Of a DNA stretch of 64,000 bases, positions 36,240 to 47,110 are shown in pieces; position 1 is the stretch's first letter, and every line of letters begins with the position of its first letter. The position numbers were made by a program, and so were the translations under genes. The stretch lies in assembly GCA_029204225.1 (NCBI GenBank), contig MU832065.1, forward strand, positions 1 through 64,000. The letters run 5' to 3'. The DNA is from Diphasiastrum complanatum (Eukaryota; Streptophyta; Lycopodiopsida; Lycopodiales; Lycopodiaceae). A model generated the notes under the pieces. That model was not told the origin of the DNA and ran no database searches. It saw only the letters and a program-made list of their open reading frames with translations.

Positions 36240-37490
36240 GTGTCATGAATCAAGAGGAAGAAAACTGCAATCCAACCTGATGATGAGCTATCCAATGCTG
36301 TCCTATTTTACGTTGACACGATACCGGAATGGGCCGCTGACATAGTTGAATATCTAATGCGGGGCCAACCAGACAAATCACTACCAAAGGCGGAACAACG
36401 GAAGTTGATCTTGAAAGCTAGACCTTATCAGCTGATTGCCGGCCAATTGTACTGAAGAGGACCAGATGGGATCCTTCGTCGATGTATTCTTCCTCATGAG
36501 GCCACCCAAATCATTTCGCTCTCACATGAAGACATGGGTGGAGGTCATTTTGCATCCGACATTATAGTTCACAAGATCCTGTAAGCAGGATGCTGGTGGC
36601 CAATGATTCATAAGGATACGGAGGAATACCTGAGGAAATGCGATGTGTGCCAAAGGGCGAGGAGACTCGGTCTGAGCCCAAGCATCATTTGAAAAGTAGG
36701 GATTGAATTATATTGGTCCAATTCACCCTGCAGCAAGAAGTACCCAAGCTCGATATATAATCGTGGCCACGGACTACCTCACCAAGTGGGTCGAAGCCAA
36801 GGCAATAAGAGTAGCTGATGCTAGGACCACTACCAAGTTTCTTTATGAAAATATCATTGTGCGCTTTGGATGCCCGGTGGAGATAGTCAGCAATCGCGGG
36901 AGTCATTTCATCAATGAGACCATCAAGGTCCTATTGGAGGAATTCTTCGTGATTCATAGAACCAGTATGCCTTATTATCCTTGCGGTAATGGGCAAGCAG
37001 AGTCATCCAATAAGATCTTGTGTGGGAACACAAGTTACATGCTGCTCTATGGGCATTCAGGACAACATATAAGGGGAGCACTGATCAAACCCCATTTCAA
37101 TTGGTTTATGGTCAGGATGCTGTAATGCCAGTAGAGTTTTTGGTCCCTTCATTAAGGATTGTCACAACGCAACATCTTGATGAATCCAGATCTCTACAAT
37201 TATGCCACGAAGCTCTGCATAAGCTCTGTGAAACATGCTTATAAGATGTACATGCATTGGCAGCTGAAAATGAACGACGCAAAGCATGGCACGATCACAG
37301 GTTACAAAAGAAAGATCTTCGATCCGGAGATCTAGTCCTTATGTATAAGACCAAGGCGATCAAAGAGAAATAAAAGTTCCCAGGTGAAGGTCCTTATCGG
37401 ATCAAAGAGAGTCTTAATCATGGAGCCGTGAACTTGGAGAAGCTAGATGGGACGCCTTTCGACACACCCATCAACAGTAGCTGATTACAT
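36240..37490 (+). pseudogene. Gypsy integrase remnant of a second lineage
   Basis: Shows an integrase zinc-binding region (LILKARPYQLIAGQLY, LSHEDMGGGHFASD, KCDVCQRA) and a DDE core. The first Asp is in ATDYLTKWVEAKA (near 36770). The second should be in SDRG but reads SNRG (near 36890). The Glu is in NGQAES (near 37000). An Asn at the second catalytic position and several stops and frameshifts make it inactive. The style (GRP..EYLRKCDVCQRA, WVEAKAI) resembles the non-chromodomain Athila/Tat-type gypsy group. It differs from the upstream RT/RNase H, suggesting a chimeric junction near 36230. Confidence 0.8.
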
Positions 37491-38021
37491 AAGTACTGGC
37501 CACCTTAGTGAGACAGATCCAAGTTGGTGATGGCATGTTACAAAAAGTTCATCTACAAGGCCATCACAGCCAGATCTAGAAAAATCAAGACAGATCAAGC
37601 TAGATCCACCAAGATTCAGCCAGATCTGGCAAAATCAGAGAAGATCCAACAAGATTCAGGTCTAGATAGGATCAACAGGGAAGCAAATCATCAGGTTAAA
37701 TTGATGGATCTATTACCAAATATCTATCAGAACTTCCAAAGAATTACCTACAGTCAGATCTAACATGGATGCAATAGATTATCAGTTTGCAAGGGTTAAG
37801 GATCAAAGAATCTCGAGATCTCGTCAAAAAACACTCAAAAAGAGCACTTTTTTATGATTTTGGAGATCCCCTGGGAGTTAGCTTCTAAAACTTTGATAGT
37901 CACTAGATCTGACTCAGATACATCTATGAAAATCTCTGCAAGAGTTACTGATAGTGTTTGCGAGGGTTCCAAAGAGCAGAATCTTCAGAACCTTCGCAGA
38001 GCATCAAGATCATCAAACCTA
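37491..38021. other. Degenerate repeat-rich stretch, no gene
   Basis: Contains short repeats of a CAGATC/AAGATC/AGATCTAG theme around 37560-37680, probably decayed retroelement 3' sequence. The open frames are non-specific. Confidence 0.45.
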
Positions 38022-38495
38022 TTGAAAAATGAAAAATCATCTATCTTGACTTTAGGCTTTGGCAAAGTTTTTTCTGTGTGTATGTAATGTTTCATATTGC
38101 AAATGCCAAATTTGGCCTAGAAGAAACTCGAGCTACATGGTTTCTTGAATCTAGTTGGTCATATACAACATGCATATACAATGTAGACATAAAAATGCCA
38201 ATTATGGGCTTGTAGAAACTCGTGGCATATCACATGCAATGATTGTAAGTGATCCAAAGTGACATGCAAGGCATGCACAAAGTGAATTGGACACATGTAT
38301 AGTGATTTGGACAATTCTAGTTTCTAATTTGACACTTGGTAAAAGTAGGTAGAAATGCATGCATGTAAAGTGACAAATGTCACTAGTTTGCTAGTTCACT
38401 TTTAGATGTGGATGAAAGAAGGAGAGAGATGGTTCTACCTCGAGCTACTCCAATCTCCATAAATATGTGTAAACTCTCTCATAATTTTTGGGAGC
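38022..38495 (+). mobile_element. LTR-like segment homologous to 12257-12780
   Basis: Shares, in order, CATCTATCTTGACTTT, GCCAAATTTGGCCTAG, GAAACTCGAGCTACATGG, GACACTTGG and CTACCTCGAGCTACTCC with the minus strand of 12257-12780. Overall similarity is moderate. Ends are estimated from where the similarity stops. Confidence 0.5.
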
Positions 38496-40704
38496 ATGAA
38501 TGCAACCCTACAATAATATTGCGTAGAGTGAAGAGCATGAATGCCATGGGGGTAATGGGAGCCTGAATGCAAACCTTCAATAATCTTGTGTAGAGTGAAG
38601 AGCATCTACGTGGAGTTCCATGACTATGACAAAGAAGGCAAGAGAGGACAATCGTGCCAAATGCCACACCCAAGGGGGAAGGGCTTCATGAAAACTCCAT
38701 TAAAGTGGACAAAGGAATTGAGACACAGAGAAAGAGCCCTACTAAACTAAAGAAATTGAAAAAAAAAAAATCTTATCACAACAAAGACAGCAAACCTAGT
38801 ACGAACTCATTATGTCAAACATTTTATCATAATCAATCCTAAATATGGCAACACTGTGGGAAGAATGAAAAAAGAGAAAGACAAAACCAAACATTGAAGA
38901 TGGCATCAAATATGTCAAATCTTGTGGCAAGCCAAATTGGCTAGAGGAGATCACGTTGGGAAAGAGGGGCTAAAGTAGTGGTTAAGTTTTGGACCAAAAT
39001 TTTATAAACAATACTGAGAATTGTGAGAGGACGTATATGAGAGATGCAGTTAGAGCTAGGTTTCATGGGGATAAGATTGACAAGGACTCCAGTGATTTGC
39101 AAAACATTTGAGTGGTTATTTAAGAGACTGAGAGATGTTAATTGTCACAAAATCTTCATTTTCTAAAATTTACAAGTTTGACTTGAGTTTTAGAAAAGTC
39201 AAAAGCATTTTTCTTGATATTGAAAAGCACTGTGACATAGATATCAAGCAATAAACTTAAATCACTTATCAGTTACTTGCCACACCATGGATTTCTTTCC
39301 TAGGAACTATCAACATTCTCAAAAGGCTAATGTTGAACTTTTGCTATTGTTGACATTAATTACTTTATTTCATCTAAGCATTTGGATTGCATTTAACCAA
39401 TCTTAGTCAAAACACAGATAAATTTTCTAGTAACTCTTATGGCATTTTCATCGACTGCATTAGGACAAACAATCAAGTTCACTATTTTCATAATATGGAC
39501 AATTGGAATTTGATTACAAATATCACCAACAAGCAAAACCCTCAAAGAAAACTTTGGCCTTTCCTGATTGATTGATAGAAAAAATTATTTCTCTTGTGAA
39601 CTTTAAAACAACCATTAAGCCAAGGCATTTTATGGCTAAGCATTGGCTTTTTGCCCAAATGTTCATTGGCTTCTACCACTTATTGTGAACCACTTGAAAA
39701 TTGTACATCAATCCTACAAATTGTTTCATACATTTAACTGCTCTGATTAGTTTAACCATCTCATGGCAACATGAGAAAGTATGTTCGAAAAGAAACAAGT
39801 GAACAGTATGACATGAAGTCACAATATGACATGAAGTCGCAATGGATTTTTGTTGGTTTAGTATAGCAAATCTTAGAAATTCAACGAGTTATTGAACCAA
39901 GTAACAAGCATATTTTTAAGATGTGACTGACTACATAGCTACTTAAAGTATTTAGGTGTGGGGGTATGGTAAAACTAGAAAAAGAGTATATCTAGCATAC
40001 ACAATTGTGAAACAAGATGCTAAAAAATTTATGGCAAGGAAACAACAATGTTGCAGCTTTCAACAAAATAACATTTTGTGAGTTATTTTGCAAAAGCTAC
40101 ATATGTAGTTGAAGTAGAGATTATCAATCAAAGGATGATAAGGAGAGCATACACAAGAGTTTACCAACCAAATCCTTGCGACAACGATTTATTGACAAGT
40201 CAATCATATAACAACATCCATGTTTCCATTGGGCACAATTTGGAAGCATAATAGCACTTTCTCCATATTAACAATTCCACGAAAATGTTCCCACAAATCA
40301 AATTAGGTAATGTCTACATATCTTTTGAGTAGTCAAGATGCCAATGTCGTGCCATTTTTGGCCAATAAAAATTATTAACCTGCAAAAGGGCCAAAAGTCG
40401 ATGTTATGACTTCAACAGTGATGCTAATAGAAAATAGTCTCTAACTACGCTATCAAGACCATGGTATTCCTATAAGTTAGAGATAATTACATCTAGTTGA
40501 GGTAAATTATCTTTCAATCTTTCTTCTATCAAACTGCTTAGCCAAATAGATCTGCAAGCAAAATTTTGACTGATGTGCAAGCAAAATATTAAATTCATGA
40601 AAAAGAGCTTTTTTGCTATGATTCTTGTGTTGAGAACTTGAAGGCATTACTTCTATTGTAATAAGTGCATTGTGAATATTGATTATCAACTTGTAAGATA
40701 TTTT
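38496..40704. other. Intergenic, no gene recognised
   Basis: Begins with a diverged tandem duplication of about 78 bp (near 38490 and 38565, sharing GTAGAGTGAAGAGCAT). The remainder is AT-rich with only short frames. No domain, tRNA or LTR signature was seen. Confidence 0.45.
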
Positions 40705-40880
40705 TGTAATCAAAATGATTTGAAGGGGAGGAAGGCTCTATGGGCTGAGTTGATGCAAGAATTTGAATTTGAAGTTTGATATATCAAAGGAGCTATGAAT
40801 CAAGTTGTCGATGCTCTGAGTCGTGTTTGTAAAGTGAATGAACTTTCTTTCACAAGGATCTCTAGGAATTTTTATCTTTT
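40705..40880 (+). pseudogene. Short gypsy RNase H fragment
   Basis: Translation gives NDLKGRKALWAELMQEFEFEV, a stop, then YIKGAMNQVVDALSRV. This matches the end of Ty3/gypsy RNase H (LKGRQARW..L..F.F.I.Y..G..N.VADALSR). Nothing else of the element is visible on either side. Confidence 0.75.
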
Positions 40881-42069
40881 GCCAACTGCAGCAAAGGTAT
40901 GGGTTCTTCCTATTGTTGCTACAATTCCATCTGGATACATGATCGTCTAGTGGTTATCATACATTTTAGTGTTCCACAAGTTTCACAAGATCTCCCTACT
41001 CTTGTGATGCTTTTAGTTAGACTAGTTTTATTACATATGATATGAGTCGTGATGATGATTTGTGTGGTGGTGGTGTTGTTGGTACTATCTCATATACATG
41101 TGTGGAGCCAGTTGTTGCTACATGGCATTGTTCTAGATGATCACCATGGCATGCATCTGCACTTGTTCCTGCTAATGTTTATCGTCATTGCCCTAATTAC
41201 AGAGTGCTTGGGGTCTTGATGAACCTTGAGATTTGTTAGTAGCTAATCTTGGTTGGCATTCCTAGTTGATTTTACTGACTTGGCTCAATGTCACTCTAGT
41301 TCTTGATGCGAAGATTTCGTATGCAATGGTCTTATTGGAGAGCTTGGGATTTTGGAGATGATACGTACATCTTGGATGCCTAGATCTATGCCATTTGTCT
41401 ACCACAATTGTTTTTTTTTTCTATTATGGCACTCTAGATTTGACAGGCTGGTATAGGTAAGTCACCATATCCTCCCTATGTTGCACTTTTTAAGGACTTT
41501 GTATAGCATAATTGGTCGATTCAATACAAAAATACTCGATCCAGTGTTTCATTCTCTATCACATTTTTTTTGTGAACAGATGAGATCTCAACCTATATTC
41601 AACGAAATGTCATGCATGCAAAATTGGAATATAATCCTATCCGAAAAAGTTCTTCACAACAGTTTACATGCTTGTAGCCTATGGACTCTAGTACAATGCA
41701 CAATGTAAAAATCGAGTCATACTCCTATTGTTGCCATATTTTTTCTTGTCACAGCTTCCATAATTATGGACATAAGGGCAAAGTTAGTCATGTGTCTCTC
41801 ATGAGACCTAAAATATCTTCCAGCACCTTATTCATTGCTCTCTCCTTCCTCCAAAATGTGTCCCTCATTGATTGTTTCCGAATACCACTTAAGTTCTTCC
41901 TATTGGTAGGTGATGTGGATGGTGACCATGTATCCCATGGTATTGTCCTAGTCTTTCGTTTTTCTCAAATTTCACCCTCTTGTTGTTGGCCAAATTGAGG
42001 TCTCAAACTAGCTTGTTCAGGTTCTTGCTCTTGAGCGCATAGGACTCTTGACTAGGTTTCTTATCCTTG
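40881..42069. other. Intergenic, no gene recognised
   Basis: Frames at 41478-41998 are low in information and show no domain. Possibly decayed 3' part of the copia fragment that follows on the minus strand. Confidence 0.4.
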
Positions 42070-42565
42070 GAATTAATCACAGGAAAAAGTTGCTAGTTCC
42101 TTCTTTCTCTTGCTCTTGTACTTTGGGTAAATGATCTTCGACAAAGATCACATTTCCACTTAGAATCTTCTTTCTGTTTTCAAGATCATACAACGCACAT
42201 GCTTTTTTGCCTTCAATGTACCCAAGGAAGGTAAACTTAATGGACTTTACATCAAGCTTATTTCACAAGTCGTTAGGTATATGTGCACATGTTGTGCACC
42301 CAAATACTCGAACATCAAACTTATTTCACATGTCGTTAGGTACATATGTTGTGCACCCAAATACTCAAACATTGCCCATTGTGGGCTTGTTGCTGCTGCA
42401 TGTGCTTTAGATGTGATTTCTTCAACCACTTTGGTTGGTCTTTTGTTCAATAGAAAGACAACATTTGCCATTGATTTTGCACAAAAGAAATTTGGCAATC
42501 CCTTTGCCTTGGTCATTCTCCTTGCACAATCAATGATAGGACCAATTTTTCCACTCAACCATGCA
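42070..42565 (-). pseudogene. Copia integrase fragment with a small internal duplication
   Basis: On the minus strand: CARRMTKAKGLPNFF, VVFLLNKRPTK, MFEYLGAQH, then FLGYIEGKKACALYD and ILSGNVIFVEDH, the C-terminal half of a copia integrase. A segment of about 45-60 bp encoding FEYLGAQH..YLTTCEISLM is present twice in tandem (about 42245-42305 and 42310-42370). Frameshifts and absence of the catalytic centre show it is non-functional. Confidence 0.75.
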
Positions 42566-42774
42566 ATTCTTTACAGTATATGTGGAGCAATGAAGATAAA
42601 AAGGACAGTACGCACTCGCAAAGGTAAGAAATGCGGCCTTATTCGATCTATTACGACCATATTGCAATCTTCTACGCCACCTACATTTGACTTGAGACTC
42701 TTTAGCTTCTTTCTTGTGTGATTCTCCACCAAGCTTTTTGGTTATTGAAGTATTTAAATGCTTCAGATTTATGT
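42566..42774. other. Junction between copia and gypsy fragments
   Basis: No supportable feature. The stretch separates a minus-strand copia fragment from a plus-strand gypsy remnant. Confidence 0.4.
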
Positions 42775-42960
42775 CTAAGGTTAAATGTTTTGCATGCGGA
42801 GAAAATCACATAATTGCTGAATGTCCAAACAAAGAGAAGTTTGTACCATTCTGTAGAGACTGTGGTTAAGGACATTGATATAAAGATTGTCCTACAAGAC
42901 CCAAACCACCTCCGATTACTGCTCCAGTGAACATGATTACAATCAAGAAAAGACTAGTAG
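42775..42960 (+). pseudogene. Gypsy gag zinc-knuckle fragment
   Basis: Encodes VKCFACGENHIIAECPNK, a CCHC zinc knuckle (C-x2-C-x4-H-x4-C), then CRDCG, a stop, and YKDCPTRPKPP, the start of a second knuckle. Such knuckles bind element RNA in gag. It leads directly into the tandem array. Confidence 0.75.
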
Positions 42961-43539
42961 TTCAACCTGAACCAACCACACCTTTGATGGTTGTTACCAG
43001 AGCTCAGAAACAGAAAGGAGTTCTAGTTGATCCAGTACCTGCTGAATTTGCACCAACTACAGATATACCAACCGCATCAGGCGTGTATCCGAAAGTGTGG
43101 TTATGGACACTGTTATAAAGATTGTCCCGCAAGACCCAGACCACCTCCGGTTACTGCTCCAGTGAACATGATAACAATCAAGAAAAGACCAGTAGTTCAA
43201 CTTGAACCAACCGTACCTTTGATGGTTGTTACCAGAGCTCAGAAACAGAAAGGAGTTCTAGTTAATCCAGTACCTGCTGAATCTGTACCAACTACAGATA
43301 TATCAACCACATCAGGCGTGTATCTGAAAATATGGTTATGGACATTGTTATAAAGATTGTCCTGCAAGACCCAAACCACTTCCGGTACTGCTCCAGTGAA
43401 CATGATTACAATCAAGAAAAGACCAGTAGTTCAACCTGAACCAACCGTACCTTTGATGGTTGTTACCAGAGCTCAGAAACAGAAAGGAGTTCTAGTTGAT
43501 TCAGTACCTGCTGAATCTGCACCAACTACAGATATACCA
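42861..43539 (+). repeat. Triplicated 235-bp gag segment
   Basis: Units at 42861-43095, 43096-43330 and 43331-43539 (last one truncated). Each begins at the second half of a zinc knuckle (TGTGGTTATGGACA.., encoding CGYGH..YKDCPARP). Each runs through a Pro/Val-rich linker (TAPVNMITIKKRP, PLMVVTRAQKQKGVLV) and ends at ATATACCAA or an equivalent. The 235-bp unit is not a multiple of three, so the copies fall in different frames and cannot have been read through as one protein. They are more than 90% alike by eye. Confidence 0.85.
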
Positions 43540-43765
43540 AGAGACTGCACGTTGGTGGCGCAAAATTGAGAAGAATAGTCTAGTGCCTGCAACTTGGGAA
43601 GAGTTCAAACATGTGTTTATGGAGAACTTGGTGTCTTTGGACAAGAAAAACCAGGCGATGCAAGCATGGACCAATCTCAAACAAGGCAATGCGTCCGTAC
43701 AAGAGTATGTAGACAAATACAGGGAGGCACTGATGCGGATACCTGCCGGATTCTCAGAAAGTTGT
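43540..43765 (+). pseudogene. Gypsy gag core fragment, out of normal order
   Basis: Encodes ETARWWRKIEKNSLVPATWEEF, then F..NLVSLDKKNQAMQAWTN and LKQGNASVQEYVDKYREALM, the retrotransposon gag core. In an intact element this precedes the zinc knuckle. Here it follows the knuckle array, so the region has been rearranged. Confidence 0.8.
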
Positions 43766-43769
43766 TGTT

Positions 43770-44104
43770 CTTCTTGTTTGGCCTATTCCTACAGACTTGG
43801 CGCCACTAAGAGGCTTTCTAGGGTTGGCTGTGTTTTATCGTAAAGGTGTGAAGAATTATTCACACATAGTGCACCATTGACCGATATGTTACAGAAAAAT
43901 AAATGGAAAGAGTGGACGGAAGTTCAACAGCGAAGTTTCGATGCTTTGAAACAAGTTGTGGCTGACTTTGTCACTTTAAGAATTGTTGACCCTCAAAAAC
44001 CATTTGTCGTAGAAACGGATGCAACTGACATTGTTGTTGGGGCAGTTCTGATGCAAGAGGGTAGGCCTGTAGCCTTTAAAAGCAAGAAGCTCAACCCAAC
44101 ATAG
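43770..44104 (+). pseudogene. Gypsy RT end and RNase H fragment
   Basis: PIPTDLAPLRGFLGLAVFYRK and VKNYSHI are the RT connection region of chromodomain-type gypsy elements. PLTDMLQKNKWKEW, FVVETDATDIVVGAVLMQEGR and VAFKSKKLNPT follow, which is RNase H. The RT catalytic domain is absent, so a deletion joins gag to the RT tail. A frameshift lies near 43845. Confidence 0.85.
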
Positions 44105-44129
44105 TTCTTATCTTGCGCAAGTAGGAACT

Positions 44130-44960
44130 TAGGATGAGAGTTCTGGTCTCTTTGCTCACACTTACCTTAAATATACCATAGAAGATGGTATGATTAAGAG
44201 AAATGGCAAACTTCTCATTCCAGCTTGTGAGGAGCTGCGTAGGAAGATTGTCCATTTATGTCACGATAGCCTAGTGCAGATCATCTTGGTGTGGATAGGA
44301 CCTATGAGTTGATCCTACGTAACTTCGGTGGCCTAAATTAAAAAAAGATGTTTATCATTATGTGACCCACTATTTGAAGTGCCAGGTCAATAAAGCTGAA
44401 AGGATTAAGACTCCTAGAGTTTTACACCCACTACATGTGCCAGGTGGACGATGGATTTTATCACCAACTTGCCTCGTACGCAGTCAAAGCATGATTCTAT
44501 CTTGGTCATAGTTGACAGACTCACTAAGATGGCTCATTTTATTCCAACGCGTAAAAAGATTGATGCGGCAAGAGTAGCTAGTTTGTTGATTGAGCATGTG
44601 TTCATACTTCATGGATTACCGTCATCCATAGTGTCTGACAGAGATACTCGATTCACTAGAAACTTTTGAACTACAATTATGGCCAAACTTGAAGTCCAAT
44701 GAGAATGAGCAGTACGGAACATCCCGAAACGAATGGCCAGACTGAGAGAGTCAACCAGACCTGGATATGCTTAGGGCATTTGTTGGGGATAAGCAAACCC
44801 AGTGGGAGAAGTACTTGCCACTCTTTTGAGTTTGCTTACAATGATAAGAAAAATGTAAGTACAAAACTGAGTGCTTTCGAGCTTAATTATGGTTTTAGGC
44901 CAGCTAGCCTTGTTACGGTAGGAATTCCTCAAAGAGTGCCTAGGTGGCTAACTTCCTAAC
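44130..44960 (+). pseudogene. Gypsy integrase remnant
   Basis: A zinc-binding region (KRNGKLLIPACEELRRKIV) is followed by MDFITNLPRTQSKHDSILVI, VDRLTKMAHFIPTRK (first Asp), IVSDRDTRF (second Asp) and EHPETNGQTERVNQ (Glu). All three catalytic residues are present, but stops and a frameshift (near 44670) break the frame. The style is that of chromovirus integrases. Confidence 0.85.
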
Positions 44961-44999
44961 TCAGATGAATGAAATGCTTGAGTTAGCAAAGGTTAATGT

Positions 45000-45434
45000 A
45001 AGGTAAGCGATGGATCGAGCTAAGTCTCACGTTGATCAGCTCTAAGACCCTTAAAACGGGTAAATGTTACAAGTTATCCCCGCATTATTGTGGACCTTGG
45101 AAAATTGTTAAATAGATCAGTGATGTTTCTTATAAGTTAGGTTTGCCTGAAACTTGTAAAGTGCATCCAGTGTTTCATGTTTCTAGATTGAAACGGGTTT
45201 TACATAACAGCAATAACTGGTTGTCTGATGGTTTGTTTGCATTCCAGGAGCAGGGAGAAGTAACCCATGGCGAGGGTATTTGGATAGGCGGGAGAGGCAT
45301 TTACGCAACCGTCTAATCCGTGAGTCAGTACTTGGTCACTTGGCATGGCATGTCTCTTTCTGATGCTACCTGGGAGACCGCGCACAGTCTGCGTGCACAG
45401 TACCCTAGCTTTGCCATCACGGACAATATTACCT
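45000..45434 (+). pseudogene. Integrase C-terminus and chromodomain remnant
   Basis: Pieces in different frames: YKLGLPETCKVHPVFHVSRL, the conserved end of chromovirus integrase, then YLVTWHGMSLSDATWE-type sequence (near 45330-45375) followed by AHSLRAQYPSFAI. These are the signature of a chromodomain, which directs insertion to heterochromatin in this lineage. Several frameshifts make it dead. Confidence 0.75.
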
Positions 45435-45448
45435 GAGGGGGGGAGGAA
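45435..45448 (+). other. Polypurine tract of gypsy remnant E
   Basis: A G/A run (GAGGGGGGGAGGAA) between the chromodomain remnant and TGTTACAAC, which is the classic order for the 3' end of a chromovirus. Confidence 0.85.
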
Positions 45449-46088
45449 TGTTACAACTTTTACTCCTTGTCCCGGTTGTTTACTGTTTTTACTTATAGAT
45501 TACTTCTTGTAAATATAGAAATGGCTAAGTCACCGGCCTGTGGTGACCTTTGTAACACAAATGTAAATAAAGTTGTTAATTAAGTTTTTGAGCCTCAAAG
45601 TCGCATTTTGCTCTGGGATAGGGTACTGGGTCATTAATTAGGAGTGGCTAGACTGGCCTCCTAAAAAGTAGGAGTTGACTAGTCAACATGACACGTGCCA
45701 TATGCTCACTGAGACACTTGGTCCGGTGAATGAGTGACACATGTCAGAGTTGACCGGTCAAACATGACACGTGTCGCATGCTCACTGGGACACTTGGTCT
45801 AGTATATGAGTGACACGTGTCAACCTACTCACTTGCCTATGTGTCAGGGTACTACCAAGTGGCAAGTGTCGACTGTGCATGGAATTGGCCATGAGTCGAG
45901 ATTTAGGAAGGGTTAGGGTTACTGGGTGCTTGAGGATTGTGCATAAGTGAGCCTAGAGAGAGGCATTCCTCATCATAATCTATGCAGCAAAGGCTAGGAG
46001 GAGACGACGCAGCCAGCTCCACTGTGTTTGTGTTTGTGTTTGATGCTATGTGCTTACAGGGAATCAGAAAGGTTGGAGATTTGTGACA
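45449..46088 (+). mobile_element. 3' LTR of gypsy remnant E
   Basis: Starts TGTTACAAC right after the polypurine tract. The end at 46088 (TTGTGACA) is inferred because it mirrors the start; no second LTR or target duplication is available. It contains a two-copy 75-bp repeat with CACGTG cores. Confidence 0.6.
45674..45823 (+). repeat. Two 75-bp tandem units inside the LTR
   Basis: Copies 45674-45748 and 45749-45823 share GTTGAC..GTCAA.CATGACACGTG, ATGCTCACTG.GACACTTGGT and GAGTGACAC.TGTCA. Each unit has two near-palindromic GACACGTGTC-type motifs, probable binding sites for bZIP or bHLH factors. Confidence 0.8.
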
Positions 46089-46144
46089 ATCAGTGCATGT
46101 TTGGACGGGTGTCAGTTGGAAGGTCAGGGAGAACTTGACAAATA

Positions 46145-46266
46145 GTCTGTTACTATGGTAAATTGGGAGCCATACAAGTAATGTCTCCACACTTTCAAAG
46201 CATGAATAACGACAAAAAGCTCCTTATCATATGTGGAATACCTCCTTTGAGTAGGATCTAGCTCTT
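46145..46266 (-). pseudogene. Gypsy RNase H fragment (minus strand)
   Basis: On the minus strand: ELDPTQRRYSTYDKELFVVI and HALKVWRHYLYG, the hallmark stretch of Ty3/gypsy RNase H. It abuts gag sequence of the same strand, so RT has been lost by deletion. Confidence 0.85.
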
Positions 46267-46269
46267 GCT

Positions 46270-47110
46270 TTCAAGAGCTACCAGTCTACCATCCTGATAC
46301 AGGTATCTTTAAGATCCTCGAACCGCGCTTTACCTACCTTTGAAGAAGCTTTGTCTTTCCCTTTGATCTTGGCTCTCTTTGAAAAATTGTGAACAGCTTC
46401 GTCTAACTCATCAAAAATACTATCTAGTCCTTTCGTGCTCTTTTTAACCTTAGCAAGGCTACTCCCTCGAGATTTACGCGTGCACTCATTCCGATAGTCG
46501 GCTAGCAAACCGTGGATAAAAATGCCATCACGCCAACTTTGGATGGAGCCAAAGTACTTTCCTTAGTAAGTCGATAGATTTCTGAATGTAAGTATCAAAC
46601 CCCTGAACAATCCATGAGCCTGTTGTACATCAACGAGGCATCTACCAACATGAAGGTTTTCAAGAATAACACCTTAAACTCCTCCCAAGACGTCGACTTT
46701 GGCGAGACATCTCTCCACCACGAAACTACTTTGTCCTGAACATAAAGAATTATTGTTTCGATCCTCTTTTTGGGATTTCATGGATAATAAAGTAGCTATC
46801 CTAAAATTGCACCCATCCTTCAACCACTTCCGGTTTACGGTCCTTAACGCTCGCCCATAAAGATTTCAGATGATACAAAAATTGATTGTTTGATAAATTC
46901 TTGTCTTGCTCATTCAGGTGCCCAATTCGCTCATCCCTAACTTTATTACTGTCATGCATTTCTATCCAAACTCTGCTTATTTGCTGCAAATGAGTTAGAA
47001 ACAAGCCCTACAGTATGCCAGGTTTTCTCCCTAAACCCCATTGATAGAGAATCCATTTAGAGTAGTCATGAAATTACGAATTTGACGTACGGTTGGACCA
47101 ATTCCACAGT
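46270..47110 (-). pseudogene. Gypsy gag remnant (minus strand)
   Basis: In order on the minus strand: a coiled N-terminal part (RVWIEMHDSNKVRDERIGHL), the gag core (VVSWWRDVSPKSTSWEEFKV, LFLKTF), then a Lys-rich part (RKSRGSSLAKVKKS, SKRAKIKGKDKA). Stops and frame changes separate the pieces. It fits downstream of the minus-strand primer site at 48357-48369. Confidence 0.7.

Noticed and set aside
41478-41998. Overlapping plus-strand ORFs as a gene
   Set aside because: There is no domain, no splice logic and composition typical of random AT-rich frames. It lies between dead retroelement pieces.
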